From positions 1 through 7,299 of the forward strand of contig CAZVTJ010000046.1 of the NCBI GenBank assembly GCA_964630015.1: a DNA stretch of 7,299 nt, given 5' to 3'. This document shows positions 1-4,789 of the stretch, one piece after another. Position 1 is the stretch's first letter, and every line of letters begins with the position of its first letter. A program made the translations under genes and the position numbers. The notes beneath the pieces are model-generated. The model ran no database searches, was not told the origin of the DNA, and was given only the letters and a program-made list of their open reading frames with translations. The DNA is from CAZERT01 sp964630015 (GTDB lineage Bacteria; Patescibacteriota; Microgenomatia; UBA10105; UBA927).

Positions 1-48
1 TAATCACGTGTTGATGTAAATGTTGAGTTCAATTATGTTGTACATATC

Positions 49-77
49 TTGACAATCTTTCTTTCCGGCGGTATAAC
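49..77 (+). promoter_or_regulatory. near-consensus sigma-70 promoter for the 74-aa gene
   Basis: A perfect -35 box TTGACA (49-54), a 17-base spacer and a 5/6 -10 box TATAAC (72-77) form an almost ideal housekeeping promoter. The expected transcription start, about seven bases after the -10 box, is 84-85, which is the A of the ATG at 85, so the transcript should be leaderless. The TTG at 49 that could be read as a start codon is the -35 box itself. A small inverted repeat (TATGT-TGT-ACATA, 34-46) sits three bases upstream and could be an operator, but it is too short to insist on. Confidence 0.75.
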
Positions 78-84
78 GCAGGCT

Positions 85-309
85 ATGACAAATATAATTG
101 AAGGTCCAAAAAATCAAATTCTAAACAAAGACGATAGACGTGTTGTGGCTGCGGTACCACCCGCAGAAGGAGCAGTTGAAGACATGAGTGCCAGTCAAAA
201 TGCACAAGCTGAAATCAATAACTCCTACTTACGCCACATACCTCTTCATGGTAGTGACGGACGCCCTAACGGGGGATATAAAATCGCACCGACACGGCAG
301 TCAGAATAA
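85..309 (+). CDS. small hydrophilic protein of unknown function (74 aa)
   Basis: This open frame of 74 codons ends in TAA. I do not recognise the protein. It has no signal peptide, membrane segment or cysteine. The N-terminal third is charged (KDDRR at about 16-20), the middle is rich in Ala and Glu, and the C-terminal end is Gly/Pro-rich and probably disordered. I chose ATG at 85 over the in-frame TTG at 49 because the TTG is inside the -35 box of a strong promoter. There is no Shine-Dalgarno site before 85, and the predicted transcription start falls on the ATG. It converges on the minus-strand gene ending at 468. The excellent promoter argues that it is expressed, possibly at a high level. 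It could be a small cytosolic or nucleoid-associated protein, but nothing in the sequence tells which. Confidence 0.6.
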   Translation: MTNIIEGPKNQILNKDDRRVVAAVPPAEGAVEDMSASQNAQAEINNSYLRHIPLHGSDGRPNGGYKIAPTRQSE

Positions 310-356
310 TCGTTTAGTCCACACCGCATTACTCATGTAGAACACTCTTGCGCGCT

Positions 357-462
357 CCACCATGGTGGTTTCCATAGTGGGAAAATAATTCATTGTTACA
401 TACGGGATGCCAGTTATTTTGTAGTCCTACAATCTTTCAATCCTACAATCGTACGAAAGTAC
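357..462. other. convergent intergenic spacer with short palindromes and a direct repeat
   Basis: Between the two convergent gene ends (310-467) I see no gene. There is a perfect 12-bp palindrome CCACCATGGTGG (357-368), a 10-bp direct repeat TCCTACAATC (425-434 and 441-450), and a four-base-pair hairpin with a GAAA loop, GTACGAAAGTAC (451-462), just past the stop of the minus-strand gene. Any hairpin could help termination in either direction, but none is followed by a convincing T-run, so I do not call a terminator. Confidence 0.35.
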
Positions 463-467
463 TATGA

Positions 468-905
468 TTATTTCTTCCCAAACACCTGTGTAATCTTGCC
501 CCAATTGGACCGGAGGATCACCAGAAGCAATACGATCAGAGCAATCCACAAAAACGTTTCCGTCATATTCCGGTTTTGTGGCTTTTGATCTGTACCGGTT
601 GGTGTTGGGGAAACCGATACCATCGCGGTGGGTGTTGCGCTCGTTTGTGCTTCCGGTGTGGTCGAAAGCGCCCCATCCGTGACTGCAGGCGTAGCCGTTG
701 CTGCTGGCACGGTTGGTGCTGCAGTGGGTGGCACCGGCGTATTGGTTGATCCGAGTGGCACATGAAAATCAAGTCCGGAAATCCGTTTCAAAATAATCGG
801 CGTTGGCGTAGCGGTGGGAAACGTCAGCGGTGGGATCTGAATGTTATCCTGAATATTATCCTGAATACTGCCCGAGGGCGGTAAGAGTGCCAAAGTTGTG
901 TTCAT
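468..905 (-). CDS. Pro/Thr-rich protein with C-terminal membrane anchor (145 aa)
   Basis: No known family is recognised. Residues 14-21 carry a duplicated IQDN unit encoded by a perfect 12-bp tandem repeat (844-867). Residues 25-105 are low-complexity Pro/Thr/Ala (TPTP, TPVPPT and similar), typical of extended extracellular linkers. Residues 116-131 form one strongly hydrophobic helix (FLWIALIVLLLVIL), followed by a short basic tail ending GKK. By the positive-inside rule the tail is cytoplasmic and the Pro/Thr stretch is outside. There is no N-terminal signal peptide and no LPXTG sortase motif, so export would have to use the C-terminal helix. ATG at 905 is chosen over an in-frame TTG at 935 because the TATAAT box lies between them and no Shine-Dalgarno site serves either. 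It lies 46 bases downstream of the HAD gene but has its own promoter. A role as a surface spacer or anchor is inference. Confidence 0.65.
   Translation of the reverse strand: MNTTLALLPPSGSIQDNIQDNIQIPPLTFPTATPTPIILKRISGLDFHVPLGSTNTPVPPTAAPTVPAATATPAVTDGALSTTPEAQTSATPTAMVSVSPTPTGTDQKPQNRNMTETFLWIALIVLLLVILRSNWGKITQVFGKK
844..867. repeat. perfect 12-bp tandem repeat, two units
   Basis: The unit TTATCCTGAATA occurs twice with no gap (844-855, 856-867), with a partial third copy before it (ctgaatg, 837-843). It is inside the Pro/Thr-rich gene, and the length, a multiple of three, keeps the frame while duplicating the peptide IQDN. This is probably replication slippage. Confidence 0.85.
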
Positions 906-915
906 ATGCCCCAAG

Positions 916-921
916 ATTATA
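916..921 (-). promoter_or_regulatory. -10 box TATAAT of the Pro/Thr-rich gene
   Basis: A perfect TATAAT on the minus strand lies ten bases before the ATG at 905. The predicted start of transcription is about 907-909, leaving a leader of two to four bases. No good -35 box is present 16-18 bases upstream, which fits a promoter that needs an activator. The palindrome at 941-956 is in the right place to bind one. Confidence 0.6.
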
Positions 922-940
922 CCGCAAAAACCCAATAATC

Positions 941-956
941 TGTGATATTTATCACA
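941..956. promoter_or_regulatory. CRP-type palindrome TGTGA-N6-TCACA
   Basis: The 16 bases TGTGATATTTATCACA have perfect 7-bp arms around TT and match the CRP half-site rule TGTGA-N6-TCACA exactly. The centre (948.5) is about 40 bases upstream of the start of transcription predicted from the TATAAT at 916-921, which is the class II activator position (around -41.5). It overlaps the stop codon of the HAD gene (952-954). No Crp/Fnr-family regulator is encoded in this window, so the protein that would bind is unknown. As a hairpin it has no T-run, so termination is unlikely. A 7-bp inverted repeat can arise by chance in 7 kb; the placement is what makes it convincing. Confidence 0.5.
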
Positions 957-1674
957 ATAATCTCTGTTGTCTCAAAGCCCCGGGAAGTTCCGCCAGATCG
1001 AATATGTGGAGACAATTCGGTAGCTGTTCATGTCTAATACCAAACAGTTGATCCATTTCCTTTCCCCGAAATCCGTACTCTTCTCCCGTTCTGTCGCCAA
1101 GCCACACGGGAATACCATTGGGAAATGCCCGAAGTCCAATTTGAAGTTCATCCAACCGGTCATTTATATGGACGATCGGGCCAACAATTCCCATTTCCGT
1201 AACAGCCAGACGAAACGCTGTTTCATTTTTTTGGGATACAATCCGAATCCTGCTCCAATCCAAATACCGGCCAACCAAACCGGACGGTATCAGTTTTTTC
1301 TTTTGACCCTCCGTGTCGCCACATGTCACAACAAATATTTGTTCTTTGGGAAGCTGTGCCAACACTTCGGCAGCATTCGGATGAACCCAATTCCCTCCGC
1401 TAATTTCACAAACAAGCGAAGTAAGCGCAGTAACATCATATTCTTTTCCCCGGATGTGTTCCTGTTGTGCAAGCCACTGTGGAAACCCTTCCACAAACGT
1501 TCCCCGCTGGTTTGATGGAATCTGTTTCCATTTGTTATAGAGGGGAAAAATATCCTTCGTATTCTGCAATACTCCTAACCTCGTAAGGCTGTCGTCCAAC
1601 TTCTCCATCATCCTTCGTGTTTGCCACAACACCCCGTCAAAATCAAACACAAATGACATTTTTTGGGGCTTCAT
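952..1674 (-). CDS. HAD-superfamily hydrolase (240 aa)
   Basis: This is a haloacid-dehalogenase-type hydrolase, most likely a cytosolic phosphatase that works through an aspartyl-phosphate intermediate; the substrate cannot be told from the sequence. Motif I is DFDGVL at residues 11-16 (nucleophile D11, acid/base D13). Motif II is the T in FVVTCGD (T117). Motif III is probably K149 in SQKNET. Motif IV is HINDRLDE (D172, D175), where the usual Gly of GD is Asn. Residues 20-105 form the helical cap (C1 type). Length is normal for the family. ATG at 1674 is preferred because a TATACT box sits ten bases upstream; a second ATG at 1659 (residue 6) just before the first strand is possible. There is no Shine-Dalgarno site. 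It stops with TGA inside the CRP-type palindrome and is divergent from the paralog array starting at 1776. Confidence 0.85.
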   Translation of the reverse strand: MKPQKMSFVFDFDGVLWQTRRMMEKLDDSLTRLGVLQNTKDIFPLYNKWKQIPSNQRGTFVEGFPQWLAQQEHIRGKEYDVTALTSLVCEISGGNWVHPNAAEVLAQLPKEQIFVVTCGDTEGQKKKLIPSGLVGRYLDWSRIRIVSQKNETAFRLAVTEMGIVGPIVHINDRLDELQIGLRAFPNGIPVWLGDRTGEEYGFRGKEMDQLFGIRHEQLPNCLHIFDLAELPGALRQQRLL

Positions 1675-1684
1675 AGTGAGCGTA

Positions 1685-1714
1685 AGTATACAAAATCAAT
1701 ACATGAAATGCCAG
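1685..1714 (-). promoter_or_regulatory. promoter of the HAD hydrolase gene
   Basis: On the minus strand a -35-like CTGGCA (1709-1714, 4/6), an 18-base spacer and a -10 TATACT (1685-1690, 5/6) precede the ATG at 1674 by ten bases. The predicted leader is about three or four bases. The promoter shares the 101-bp divergent region with the one facing the other way at 1731-1759. Confidence 0.5.
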
Positions 1715-1730
1715 ATATGCCATTCACATC

Positions 1731-1759
1731 TTGTACGGATCAAAAATCAGGACTATACT
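1731..1759 (+). promoter_or_regulatory. promoter of the first paralog gene
   Basis: TTGTAC (1731-1736, weak -35), a 17-base spacer and TATACT (1754-1759, 5/6 -10) lead to a predicted start at about 1766, ten bases before the ATG at 1776. The TTG at 1731, which would extend the reading frame by 15 codons, falls in the -35 position and is therefore not taken as a start. Confidence 0.45.
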
Positions 1760-1775
1760 TTTGTTTTCTATCGAT

Positions 1776-2225
1776 ATGATAAAAGAAATACCTCAACCGA
1801 ACCACCTTCGTTTAGAACCAACCATCATTTCCGGACCCGGAAATATGCCTGCTGCCGTTATTTACTCATTTTTCGGTCATTCCTATGAACCGGAAGCACA
1901 GGTAACCTACAGTAGGGTAAATCCAATAGATGCCAGTGCTCTTCCTGAACAATTTGCACACATTGCTCCCGTCATATTCAAAGAATCACCCTCTCTGGAC
2001 AAGCAGGCAAATGAGACTGGGTTGTCTGTATGGATAGAGGCAGAAAAACATTTTTTTGAAGCATTTCCCAATACAATCCTGTACACCCAAACCCCGTCTG
2101 AATGGACGACAAGCCATTTGCAGGATGTTTGGACTGCTTTACAAAAAAGCGGTCACACGATTACCGTTCTCTGGTCCGGACTTGAAGGAGCCATTCCCTC
2201 ATGGATCTGGTCCGCAACACGATAA
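1776..2225 (+). CDS. paralog A of a Trp-rich tandem family (149 aa, unknown function)
   Basis: I do not recognise this protein, but it is clearly related to the next two genes. It is soluble by appearance, with no signal peptide or membrane helix. A first segment (about 16-60) begins PTIISGPGNMPAAVIY. A helical segment follows with TGLSVWIEAEKHFF (81-94; W86, A89, E90, F94), then EWTTSHLQDVWTALQKSG (109-126), then VLWSGLEG (131-138), ending in PSWIWSATR (141-149). The shared residues W86, A89-E90, W110, L132-W133, G135, P141, W143 and W145 look like a buried aromatic core or a ligand-binding face. ATG at 1776 is preferred to the TTG at 1731, which overlaps the promoter. No Shine-Dalgarno site is seen. 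It is first of three and probably heads the array. Confidence 0.7.
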   Translation: MIKEIPQPNHLRLEPTIISGPGNMPAAVIYSFFGHSYEPEAQVTYSRVNPIDASALPEQFAHIAPVIFKESPSLDKQANETGLSVWIEAEKHFFEAFPNTILYTQTPSEWTTSHLQDVWTALQKSGHTITVLWSGLEGAIPSWIWSATR

Positions 2226-2227
2226 TT
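2202..2227 (+). repeat. 26-bp exact repeat, copy 1 (3' end of paralog A)
   Basis: These 26 bases, from the WIWSATR codons through the TAA stop and two bases beyond, are identical to 2792-2817 at the end of paralog B. The rest of the two genes is strongly diverged, so this stretch was either recently exchanged or is held by selection. Confidence 0.9.
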
Positions 2228-2257
2228 GAATCAGGAAAGCACCCATCACCCACATCT

Positions 2258-2281
2258 AAGGCTACGCCTTGAATGGTATTG
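2258..2281 (+). repeat. dispersed hairpin element, partial copy R1
   Basis: The hairpin AAGGC-TAC-GCCTT (2258-2270) followed by GAAT matches the left half of the elements at 3362, 4659 and 5041. The right half is not adjacent. A short match to it, TTCCGGAGCG, occurs about 80 bases later near 2356-2365, so the copy may be split or truncated. It begins 33 bases after the stop of paralog A. A further inverted repeat follows it, GGTATTG (2275-2281) with CAATACC (2310-2316). Confidence 0.5.
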
Positions 2282-2422
2282 AGATCCGCTCATCTTGAAT
2301 AAAACCATCCAATACCCTACTATTGCGTCCCGTACAAACTAACACAGATATATGATTCCGGAGCGACCAATCCCAATACTGATTCCCACTTTGAAAAAAA
2401 TTACGCGAAGCGTATTGATGCG

Positions 2423-2815
2423 ATGCCTTGGTTTTCGTGCGAATTTTCAACCCCGGATACCAATCCTGTTGCACTCATCAATTACTACATCATCTCGGAA
2501 GAAAATACTGATCTAACAATGTACGCCTCCATCTACTCAAAATTCTTTCCGTTGTACGGTGCATACATCCAGGTAAGCAAGAATCACCGGGATACGGGTA
2601 TTGGCATCACATCATGGCTCCAGGCAGAACGGGCATTTCAAGAGCAATTCCCACACTGCAACCGGTTAACCATCGATCTGTGTGATGGGGGTTGGACGTC
2701 ACGCCATTTTCCTGAAATAACATCAATGCTTCAACAAGCCGGGTACACAACAAAACATCTGTGGAACGGGAGCGATGGTGGATACCCAGCCTGGATCTGG
2801 TCCGCAACACGATAA
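2423..2815 (+). CDS. paralog B of the Trp-rich tandem family (130 aa, unknown function)
   Basis: The protein aligns with paralogs A and C along most of its length: TSWLQAERAF (63-72; W65, A68, E69, F72), GGWTSRHFPEI (89-99), HLWNGSDGG (112-120) and PAWIWSATR (122-130), the last seven residues being identical to A. It has no signal peptide or membrane segment. The start is uncertain. ATG 2423 is the first usable start, but there is no Shine-Dalgarno site, and the frame is open back to 2303 with no ATG, GTG or TTG. The open part upstream (HFEKNY and onward) weakly resembles the N-terminus of paralog C, so the original start may have been lost. A TATGAT at 2351-2356 could be a -10 box. It is separated from A by 197 bases containing a repeat. 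Confidence 0.65.
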   Translation: MPWFSCEFSTPDTNPVALINYYIISEENTDLTMYASIYSKFFPLYGAYIQVSKNHRDTGIGITSWLQAERAFQEQFPHCNRLTIDLCDGGWTSRHFPEITSMLQQAGYTTKHLWNGSDGGYPAWIWSATR

Positions 2816-2817
2816 TT
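2792..2817 (+). repeat. 26-bp exact repeat, copy 2 (3' end of paralog B)
   Basis: This stretch is identical to 2202-2227. The match includes the TAA stop and the two bases after it, so it goes slightly beyond what protein conservation explains. Paralog C does not carry it and ends in WTWEARI instead. Confidence 0.9.
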
Positions 2818-2845
2818 TTCCCCCTGGTTCCACTATGCTGCCGCG

Positions 2846-2854
2846 TGATATCAT
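2846..2854 (+). promoter_or_regulatory. possible extended -10 box of paralog C
   Basis: TGATATCAT fits the extended -10 rule TGn followed by TATCAT (5/6). The predicted start is about 2861, 18 bases before the ATG at 2879, again without a Shine-Dalgarno site. No clear -35 box is present. C may instead be read through from B, whose stop is 63 bases upstream. Confidence 0.3.
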
Positions 2855-2878
2855 ACCGCCCATCTGCCACATACGTCT

Positions 2879-3352
2879 ATGGCAGAAACGTGGGTGCATC
2901 CATCAGATTTATCGTTTTCAAAACAGGAGTCCTACGTCCCAAAATCAAAATTCCCTCCCGGCTACTCGTATACATTCTTCCTCCCGGGGAATCCGGACCG
3001 CATTGCATACATCCTGTACACGCCCATTGATACAAAACGGAATGTATTTTCCCTCTCCCCCGATCTGTACTCTGAATCAGCCACACACTATAGCGAATAT
3101 GTCAAAGTGTTTGGTCCACAACACCACGGAATCGGCCTTGCCGCATGGACAATTGCCGAACAGGATTTCCAGTACAACCATGGGTATTGCCACACGAGAA
3201 TAACTGTTGACCAAAGTACGCCGTTCCGCTGGGCGAGCAATAATCTGCCACACATCTGGGATTCACTAAAAAACAACGGATATTCCGTTAATGTCCTGTG
3301 GTATGGTTTGTCCGTTGGTGATCCCGCATGGACATGGGAAGCACGGATATAA
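2879..3352 (+). CDS. paralog C of the Trp-rich tandem family (157 aa, unknown function)
   Basis: This is the most diverged of the three related genes. It keeps the pattern GIGLAAWTIAEQDF (84-97; W90, A93, E94, F97), FRWASNNLPHIWDSL (116-130), NVLWYGLSVG (138-147) and PAWTWEARI (149-157). The N-terminal segment FFLPGNPDRIAYILY (33-47) matches the start of the domain in A (SGPGNMPAAVIY) and B (STPDTNPVALINYY). It has about 30 extra residues at the N-terminus. It looks soluble, with no signal peptide. ATG 2879 is the first start after an in-frame TGA at 2846-2848. It is the last gene of the array and is followed nine bases after its stop by the dispersed element R2. Confidence 0.7.
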   Translation: MAETWVHPSDLSFSKQESYVPKSKFPPGYSYTFFLPGNPDRIAYILYTPIDTKRNVFSLSPDLYSESATHYSEYVKVFGPQHHGIGLAAWTIAEQDFQYNHGYCHTRITVDQSTPFRWASNNLPHIWDSLKNNGYSVNVLWYGLSVGDPAWTWEARI

Positions 3353-3361
3353 TCTCATAAA

Positions 3362-3415
3362 CTCCAAAACTAACCTTGGGTTTTTCCGGATCATGGAGAC
3401 GGACTAAAATATAAC
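3362..3415 (+). repeat. dispersed two-hairpin element, copy R2
   Basis: Of 55 aligned positions with the copy at 5041-5095, roughly 41 match, with one gap. The left hairpin is degraded (CCAA...TTGG), but the T-run TTTTTCC and the second stem (TCCG...CGGA) followed by CTAAAATATAAC are kept. It lies just past the stop of paralog C, where a weak stem plus five Ts could assist termination. The rest of the spacer to the convergent gene end at 3546 shows only a 12-bp palindrome, ATATGATCATAT (3484-3495). Confidence 0.6.
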
Positions 3416-3545
3416 TAGCACAAATCCTATCAGATATTTCCTTTCACTATATTCAAAAAACACCCTCTCCATTCTTTTCCTAAATATGATCATATCTGTC
3501 GTGGATACGTTGGCATCATACATAACACACATAAATCCACTACAT

Positions 3546-4583
3546 CTATTTTCCACCAATCAACTGCGCTGCCCGCCGGAGATATGCCGAAGAAAATAAT
3601 GCTTCCTGTTCCTTCAGGATTTGTTGAAACTGTGCCTGTTCTTCCGGTGTTGCCCTGGTATAGGCAGCAGTTGCATATGTCCAATCACGGGTAGCCCGTG
3701 CGGCTAACGACGAACCCCAGGAAGCATACTGATCTTTTTTTGCAAGCAAACTCCCATCATATGGATTTTTTTGTAACTGTTGGGTAATTTGCCATAATTC
3801 ATCCTCCACCTCCTGTAGTTTATGTTCCCGCCCTAGCCCCATTCCCATCCAAAACATTGCCGCATAGGTAGGTGATGATGGCGTCGCACCAGTACCAACA
3901 AATGCCCGCTGGACTTCAATCGGTTTATACCCGAACGTGCTGAAATACCACGCATCTTCATTTTGATTTCTGGGAACTCCCTGACGTTCCGCACAGGCAG
4001 CCATATCCTGAAGAATAAAGTCACCCATGGGTTCTTCCAGTTCATATTGTGCTTCAGAAGCAACATTCATCTCTTCAAAGGTTACCCCGTTTTTCAATTC
4101 ATTTACAACACGAGCTGCATGGGTAATTTCATGCGCGGTGGTTGCTATAGCTTGGGAAGAATCGGGGTTGGGCACATTCAAAAAAACTTGGGGGAAAGGC
4201 TGTATCATTTCAACGGATGGTGTTGTGCCGTTATCGACAATATTCGCCGCAATATGCCCTGTTTCCATTGCTGCCGATACAGTTTCCAACGCATCGCCTA
4301 CTATATCCTCCACCCCAGGAGATAATGATTGGTCTGCAACACATGCCTGAAACACTGATGTAATCATCGGGTCTATTTCGGTTATTGGAATAGGTTGGAA
4401 AACCGGGCCTTTATCAAGCTCCACATTGGAAGTCTGGGAAGCGCACCCTGCTAACAAAATAGTAAGGCTTACCAGCAGTATCCGCGCCCTGTGACGCAAA
4501 CTCGGACCTCTGTCATGATGAACTGGTTCATGCGGAGAATAGGAAGATTCCCCAACATACACCGTTTCTCCTTCGGAATTCAT
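3546..4583 (-). CDS. putative zinc-metallopeptidase lipoprotein (345 aa)
   Basis: A bacterial lipoprotein: basic LRHRAR (29-34), hydrophobic ILLVSLTILLAG, then the lipobox LLAGC with C47 as the lipidated cysteine. The mature part should sit outside the membrane. Residues 148-155 read TTAHEITH, an HExxH zinc motif (H151, E152, H155) in a predicted helix; E177 in NVASEAQYELEE, 22 residues later, is a candidate third ligand. This suggests a gluzincin-like peptidase, but I cannot assign a family. The C-terminal 100 residues are helical and Gln/Glu-rich. The start is ambiguous. ATG 4583 has only a weak TAGTAT box and gives a 28-residue stretch before the signal. A TTG at 4499 (residue 29) has AGAGG seven bases upstream and would give a textbook signal peptide. 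It converges on paralog C and ends in TAG. Confidence 0.7.
   Translation of the reverse strand: MNSEGETVYVGESSYSPHEPVHHDRGPSLRHRARILLVSLTILLAGCASQTSNVELDKGPVFQPIPITEIDPMITSVFQACVADQSLSPGVEDIVGDALETVSAAMETGHIAANIVDNGTTPSVEMIQPFPQVFLNVPNPDSSQAIATTAHEITHAARVVNELKNGVTFEEMNVASEAQYELEEPMGDFILQDMAACAERQGVPRNQNEDAWYFSTFGYKPIEVQRAFVGTGATPSSPTYAAMFWMGMGLGREHKLQEVEDELWQITQQLQKNPYDGSLLAKKDQYASWGSSLAARATRDWTYATAAYTRATPEEQAQFQQILKEQEALFSSAYLRRAAQLIGGK
4507..4511 (-). promoter_or_regulatory. Shine-Dalgarno-like AGAGG for an alternative TTG start of the lipoprotein
   Basis: On the minus strand AGAGG ends seven bases before the in-frame TTG at 4499-4497. Starting there gives M-RHRAR-ILLVSLTILLAGC, a normal-length lipoprotein signal. 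Since the ATG at 4583 has no Shine-Dalgarno site and adds a hydrophilic stretch, the TTG is a serious rival. Confidence 0.4.
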
Positions 4584-4658
4584 ATATTCATACTACAAAA
4601 CATCGGATGAGCTTGCTAGACACTCCACTTCTATTGGTTTTTTGGGGGATTACTATTT

Positions 4659-4712
4659 CTCCAAAGCTACGCCTTAATTTTTTCCGAATCGTAGACACAT
4701 TCCATAAACACA
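4659..4712 (+). repeat. dispersed two-hairpin element, copy R3
   Basis: The element starts CTCCAAAGCTACGCCTT, continues into AATTTTTTCC and GAATCGTAGAC, and aligns well with R2 and R4 over its first 37 bases. The second stem has been lost (ACATTCC in place of ACGGAC). It lies in the 206-bp divergent region between the lipoprotein gene and the 60-aa gene, so it is not simply a gene-end terminator. The T6 run after the degraded hairpin could stop + strand transcription. Confidence 0.55.
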
Positions 4713-4753
4713 CAGTAAACACCATGTGCTATGGTAGATATATACAGGAGAAA

Positions 4754-4762
4754 TGGTATACT
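4754..4762 (+). promoter_or_regulatory. extended -10 promoter of the 60-aa gene
   Basis: TGGTATACT is an extended -10 box (TGn plus 5/6 TATACT). No good -35 box lies 17 bases upstream, as is usual for this class. The predicted start is about 4769, giving a 21-base leader that includes the AAAGGA Shine-Dalgarno site. Confidence 0.55.
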
Positions 4763-4777
4763 CCATAGGTACAAAAG

Positions 4778-4783
4778 AAAGGA
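4778..4783 (+). promoter_or_regulatory. Shine-Dalgarno site AAAGGA
   Basis: AAAGGA ends six bases before the ATG at 4790, at good spacing. It fixes that start, and it is the only clear Shine-Dalgarno site at a preferred start in the window. Confidence 0.7.
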
Positions 4784-4789
4784 ATTATT

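Noticed and set aside
49..84. TTG at 49 as start of an 86-residue protein
   Set aside because: The TTG is part of a perfect -35 box TTGACA, and the predicted transcription start is at 84-85, so this part should not be in the mRNA.
357..368. CCACCATGGTGG as a terminator of the 74-aa gene
   Set aside because: The stem is four pairs once a loop is allowed, and only three Ts follow. Perfect 12-bp palindromes are expected by chance in a window of this size.
906..935. TTG at 935 as start of a 155-residue Pro/Thr-rich protein
   Set aside because: The start would lie upstream of the TATAAT at 916-921, outside the transcript from that promoter, and has no Shine-Dalgarno site.
1030..1515. 161-codon open frame on + antisense to the HAD gene
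   Set aside because: It is the shadow of a well-supported gene. The translation has no recognisable domain, and the HAD motifs are intact on the other strand.
2775..3203. 142-codon open frame on + across the B/C junction
   Set aside because: It overlaps two paralogous genes whose frames are supported by their mutual similarity; this frame has no such support.
3484..3495. ATATGATCATAT palindrome as an operator
   Set aside because: It lies between convergent gene ends with no promoter nearby, and one or two 12-bp palindromes are expected by chance.
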